Source of the DNA: Anaerolineae bacterium
GTDB lineage: Bacteria; Chloroflexota; Anaerolineae; Promineifilales; Promineifilaceae
Length of the DNA stretch: 7,413 nt
Direction of reading: 5' to 3'
Assembly (NCBI GenBank): GCA_028277515.1
Contig: JANQGC010000264.1
Location: forward strand, 1-7,413
Under the pieces are notes generated by a model. The model searched no databases. It saw nothing but the letters and a program-made list of their open reading frames with translations, and was not told where the DNA came from. Positions 6,358 through 7,413 of this stretch are shown here, in pieces (position 1 is the first letter of the stretch; each line of letters begins with the position of its first letter). The position numbers and the translations under genes were made by a program.

Positions 6358-7032
6358 ATGAGACCGTCTGACAAATTCAGTCCACACAGGCAAATCATTG
6401 ACCTTATTTCTGCACTGGACGAAGAAGCGGTTCTTTCTATCGTTGATCAACAATTGGCAAACGGTGCTGACCCCTTAAAAATCATTGAAGATTGCCAGGA
6501 AGGGCTAAAAAAGGTTGGCGAATTATATGAGAAGCGCGTGTATTATCTCTCAGGACTGATTATGGGTGGCGAGATATTTCGTGGGGTCATGGAATTGGTA
6601 CAGCCGGTCATTATCCAGGCCTTATCCGGAAACAGTACGGGTACAATATTAATCGGAACAGTGCAGGGTGATATCCATGATATCGGTAAAAACAATCTAA
6701 CCATGCTCTTAAACTGCTATGGATTTTCAGTTGTTGACCTTGGGGTTGATGTACCCCCGGCAGATTTTTGGAGCCATGCGCTTGAAATCAGGCCAGATAT
6801 AATCGGCCTTTCGGGGTTACTGACCAGCTCGTATGACATGATGAAAGAAACAATTGAACTTATTCATCAGTCCGGCGAGTCAACGATTGCCTCAATTCCC
6901 ATTGTGATTGGTGGCAATCAACTCAATGAACAAGTGTGTCTATATGTAGGCGCCGATTATTGGGTCAATGATGCGATGACCGGAGTGCGACTTTGCCAGA
7001 AAATTGTTCAGGAAAAAAAACTTGAACCATAA
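6358..7032 (+). CDS. Second corrinoid (cobalamin-binding) protein, co-transcribed with the regulator
   Basis: A 224-residue paralogue of the operon's corrinoid protein. Residues about 12-92 are the helical cap domain (DPLKIIEDCQEGLKKVGELY, YYLSGLIMGGEIF). Residues about 95-218 are the B12 domain with GDIHDIGK (104-111), H107 being the predicted axial cobalt ligand, S152-G-L154 matching the SxL motif, and GG (185-186). All B12-binding motifs are intact, so it should bind cobalamin. It begins 32 nt after the GntR stop with a GGGAG ribosome site, with no promoter or terminator seen between them, so the two are probably one transcript. No methyltransferase follows it here. It may serve an MT I encoded elsewhere, be an alternative carrier for the adjacent operon, or act as a corrinoid or methyl-status sensor working with the regulator; the last is speculation. 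Confidence 0.92.
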   Translation: MRPSDKFSPHRQIIDLISALDEEAVLSIVDQQLANGADPLKIIEDCQEGLKKVGELYEKRVYYLSGLIMGGEIFRGVMELVQPVIIQALSGNSTGTILIGTVQGDIHDIGKNNLTMLLNCYGFSVVDLGVDVPPADFWSHALEIRPDIIGLSGLLTSSYDMMKETIELIHQSGESTIASIPIVIGGNQLNEQVCLYVGADYWVNDAMTGVRLCQKIVQEKKLEP

Positions 7033-7158
7033 ACTGTTGGTCACTCATTATTAACCACAATATCCAACCTTAGGGTGCAGTTCCTTTTTGTGTATGATTT
7101 GAGTTGACATGAAATTCGACCTCTACAATGCTTCAATCATTGTCGTAGTGGCGGGATG

Positions 7159-7322
7159 CTTCGGCCGGCTCAGCACAAGCCGGCGGGGCAAAATCTTACC
7201 GGAAACCGTAAACTATCTACCCGCCTGTCTCGCCCGCTGAGACGCCGATAGGCCGAAGAGGGTGAGCCGGCGCGGTGGGCAGGTCATAGGTACCGTCAAC
7301 AGCATGCCGCGCCGGCCCACCC
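7159..7322. repeat. GC-rich structured intergenic repeat (REP/MITE-like), left block
   Basis: Several inverted repeats are packed here. An outer arm pair is CTTCGGCC (7159-7166) with GGCCGAAG (7251-7258). A hairpin follows with GCCGGCT (7164-7170) facing AGCCGGC (7178-7184) over a 7-nt loop; it shares bases 7164-7166 with the outer arm, so the two pairings are alternatives at that point. Another hairpin is GTCTC (7227-7231) facing GAGAC (7239-7243), also with a 7-nt loop. A long stem pairs 7260-7275 with 7307-7322, 16 bp with one mismatch, including a perfect 10-bp core GCCGGCGCGG/CCGCGCCGGC. Base composition differs clearly from the neighbouring genes, as is usual for dispersed palindromic elements. 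Identity as a repeat family cannot be shown from one copy. Confidence 0.5.
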
Positions 7323-7338
7323 CTAGTATCATAAAAAT

Positions 7339-7404
7339 GCAGGGGAAACACCGTGCCCGCCCCTGGGACACCAAGCCCGTTTCGTAGATTGGTGAATCCC
7401 CTGC
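7339..7404. repeat. Nested palindromic element, right block
   Basis: An outer stem GCAGGGG (7339-7345) / CCCCTGC (7398-7404) encloses a hairpin CACCAA (7369-7374) / TTGGTG (7389-7394). As an alternative pairing, CAGGGG (7340-7345) can instead pair with CCCCTG (7360-7365). The result is a compact three-way-junction-like fold of 66 nt. It resembles short G/C-rich palindromic repeats that are widespread between genes in Chloroflexota and cyanobacteria, but no second copy lies in the window. Confidence 0.4.
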
Positions 7405-7413
7405 TTGACGACT

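Larger units (their letters stand above)
7033..7413. other. 381-nt intergenic stretch without a convincing gene
   Basis: No frame of protein-like character was found on either strand. Bases 7033-7140 are AT-rich, with only weak hairpin potential after the corrinoid gene (GTTGG 7036-7040 facing CCAAC 7064-7068) and no clear T-run terminator. From about 7150 the composition turns sharply GC-rich and full of inverted repeats, listed separately. No tRNA, tmRNA, RNase P or B12-riboswitch signature was recognised. Confidence 0.6.

Noticed and set aside
7099..7129. Promoter-like TTGACA (7104-7109) with TACAAT (7124-7129)
   Set aside because: The spacer is only 14 nt; the alternative TTGAGT (7099-7104) gives 19 nt. 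Neither is good and no gene start follows.
7211..7320. Minus-strand frame starting with GTG at 7320 and ending at a TAG near 7213
   Set aside because: It is about 35 codons, rich in Arg and Pro, lies wholly within the inverted-repeat block, and has no ribosome site; read as a by-product of GC-rich sequence.

Overview
The window looks like part of the genome of a strictly anaerobic bacterium that uses methyl groups through corrinoid chemistry feeding a tetrahydrofolate/Wood-Ljungdahl type pathway. Moderate GC in the genes, Shine-Dalgarno-type ribosome sites, a DUF3179-like protein end at the left edge and a GC-rich structured intergenic repeat at the right edge would fit an Anaerolineae-type Chloroflexota. 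That taxon is a guess from general resemblance, not something the sequence proves.

Layout. Bases 2-61 are the last 19 codons of a plus-strand gene that enters from the left. It ends against a convergent minus-strand operon, with a hairpin spanning the junction (65-100). The operon reads right to left from 5391 to 77 and has five genes: a DUF1638 protein, a RACE-type corrinoid-reactivating ATPase with an N-terminal [2Fe-2S] domain, a methyltetrahydrofolate:corrinoid methyltransferase (AcsE/MeTr family), a corrinoid protein, and a URO-D-superfamily methyltransferase (MT I). The genes are tightly packed: two ATGA overlaps, then gaps of 38 and 11 nt. Divergent from it on the plus strand are a GntR/UTRA regulator and, 32 nt later, a second complete corrinoid protein. 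The last 381 bases carry no convincing gene and are dominated by nested GC-rich inverted repeats.

How the genes work together (inference from family knowledge). MT I would move a methyl group from an unknown substrate to cob(I)alamin on the corrinoid protein. The MeTr-family enzyme would pass it to tetrahydrofolate. The RACE protein would re-reduce corrinoid that has oxidised to cob(II)alamin. This is the four-part architecture of acetogen O-demethylases. The MT I lacks the Cys-based zinc ligands of the methanol/methylamine enzymes and shows an E-x20-H pair instead, so its substrate and metal site are open questions.

Control. The 172-nt divergent intergenic region holds a perfect 20-bp direct repeat. 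One copy fills the spacer of a near-consensus sigma-70 promoter reading into the operon (TTGACA-17-TATAAA); the other lies just downstream of the predicted transcription start. That is a textbook arrangement for repression by the adjacent GntR protein. Pairing of this regulator with its own corrinoid protein is the most unusual feature of the window.
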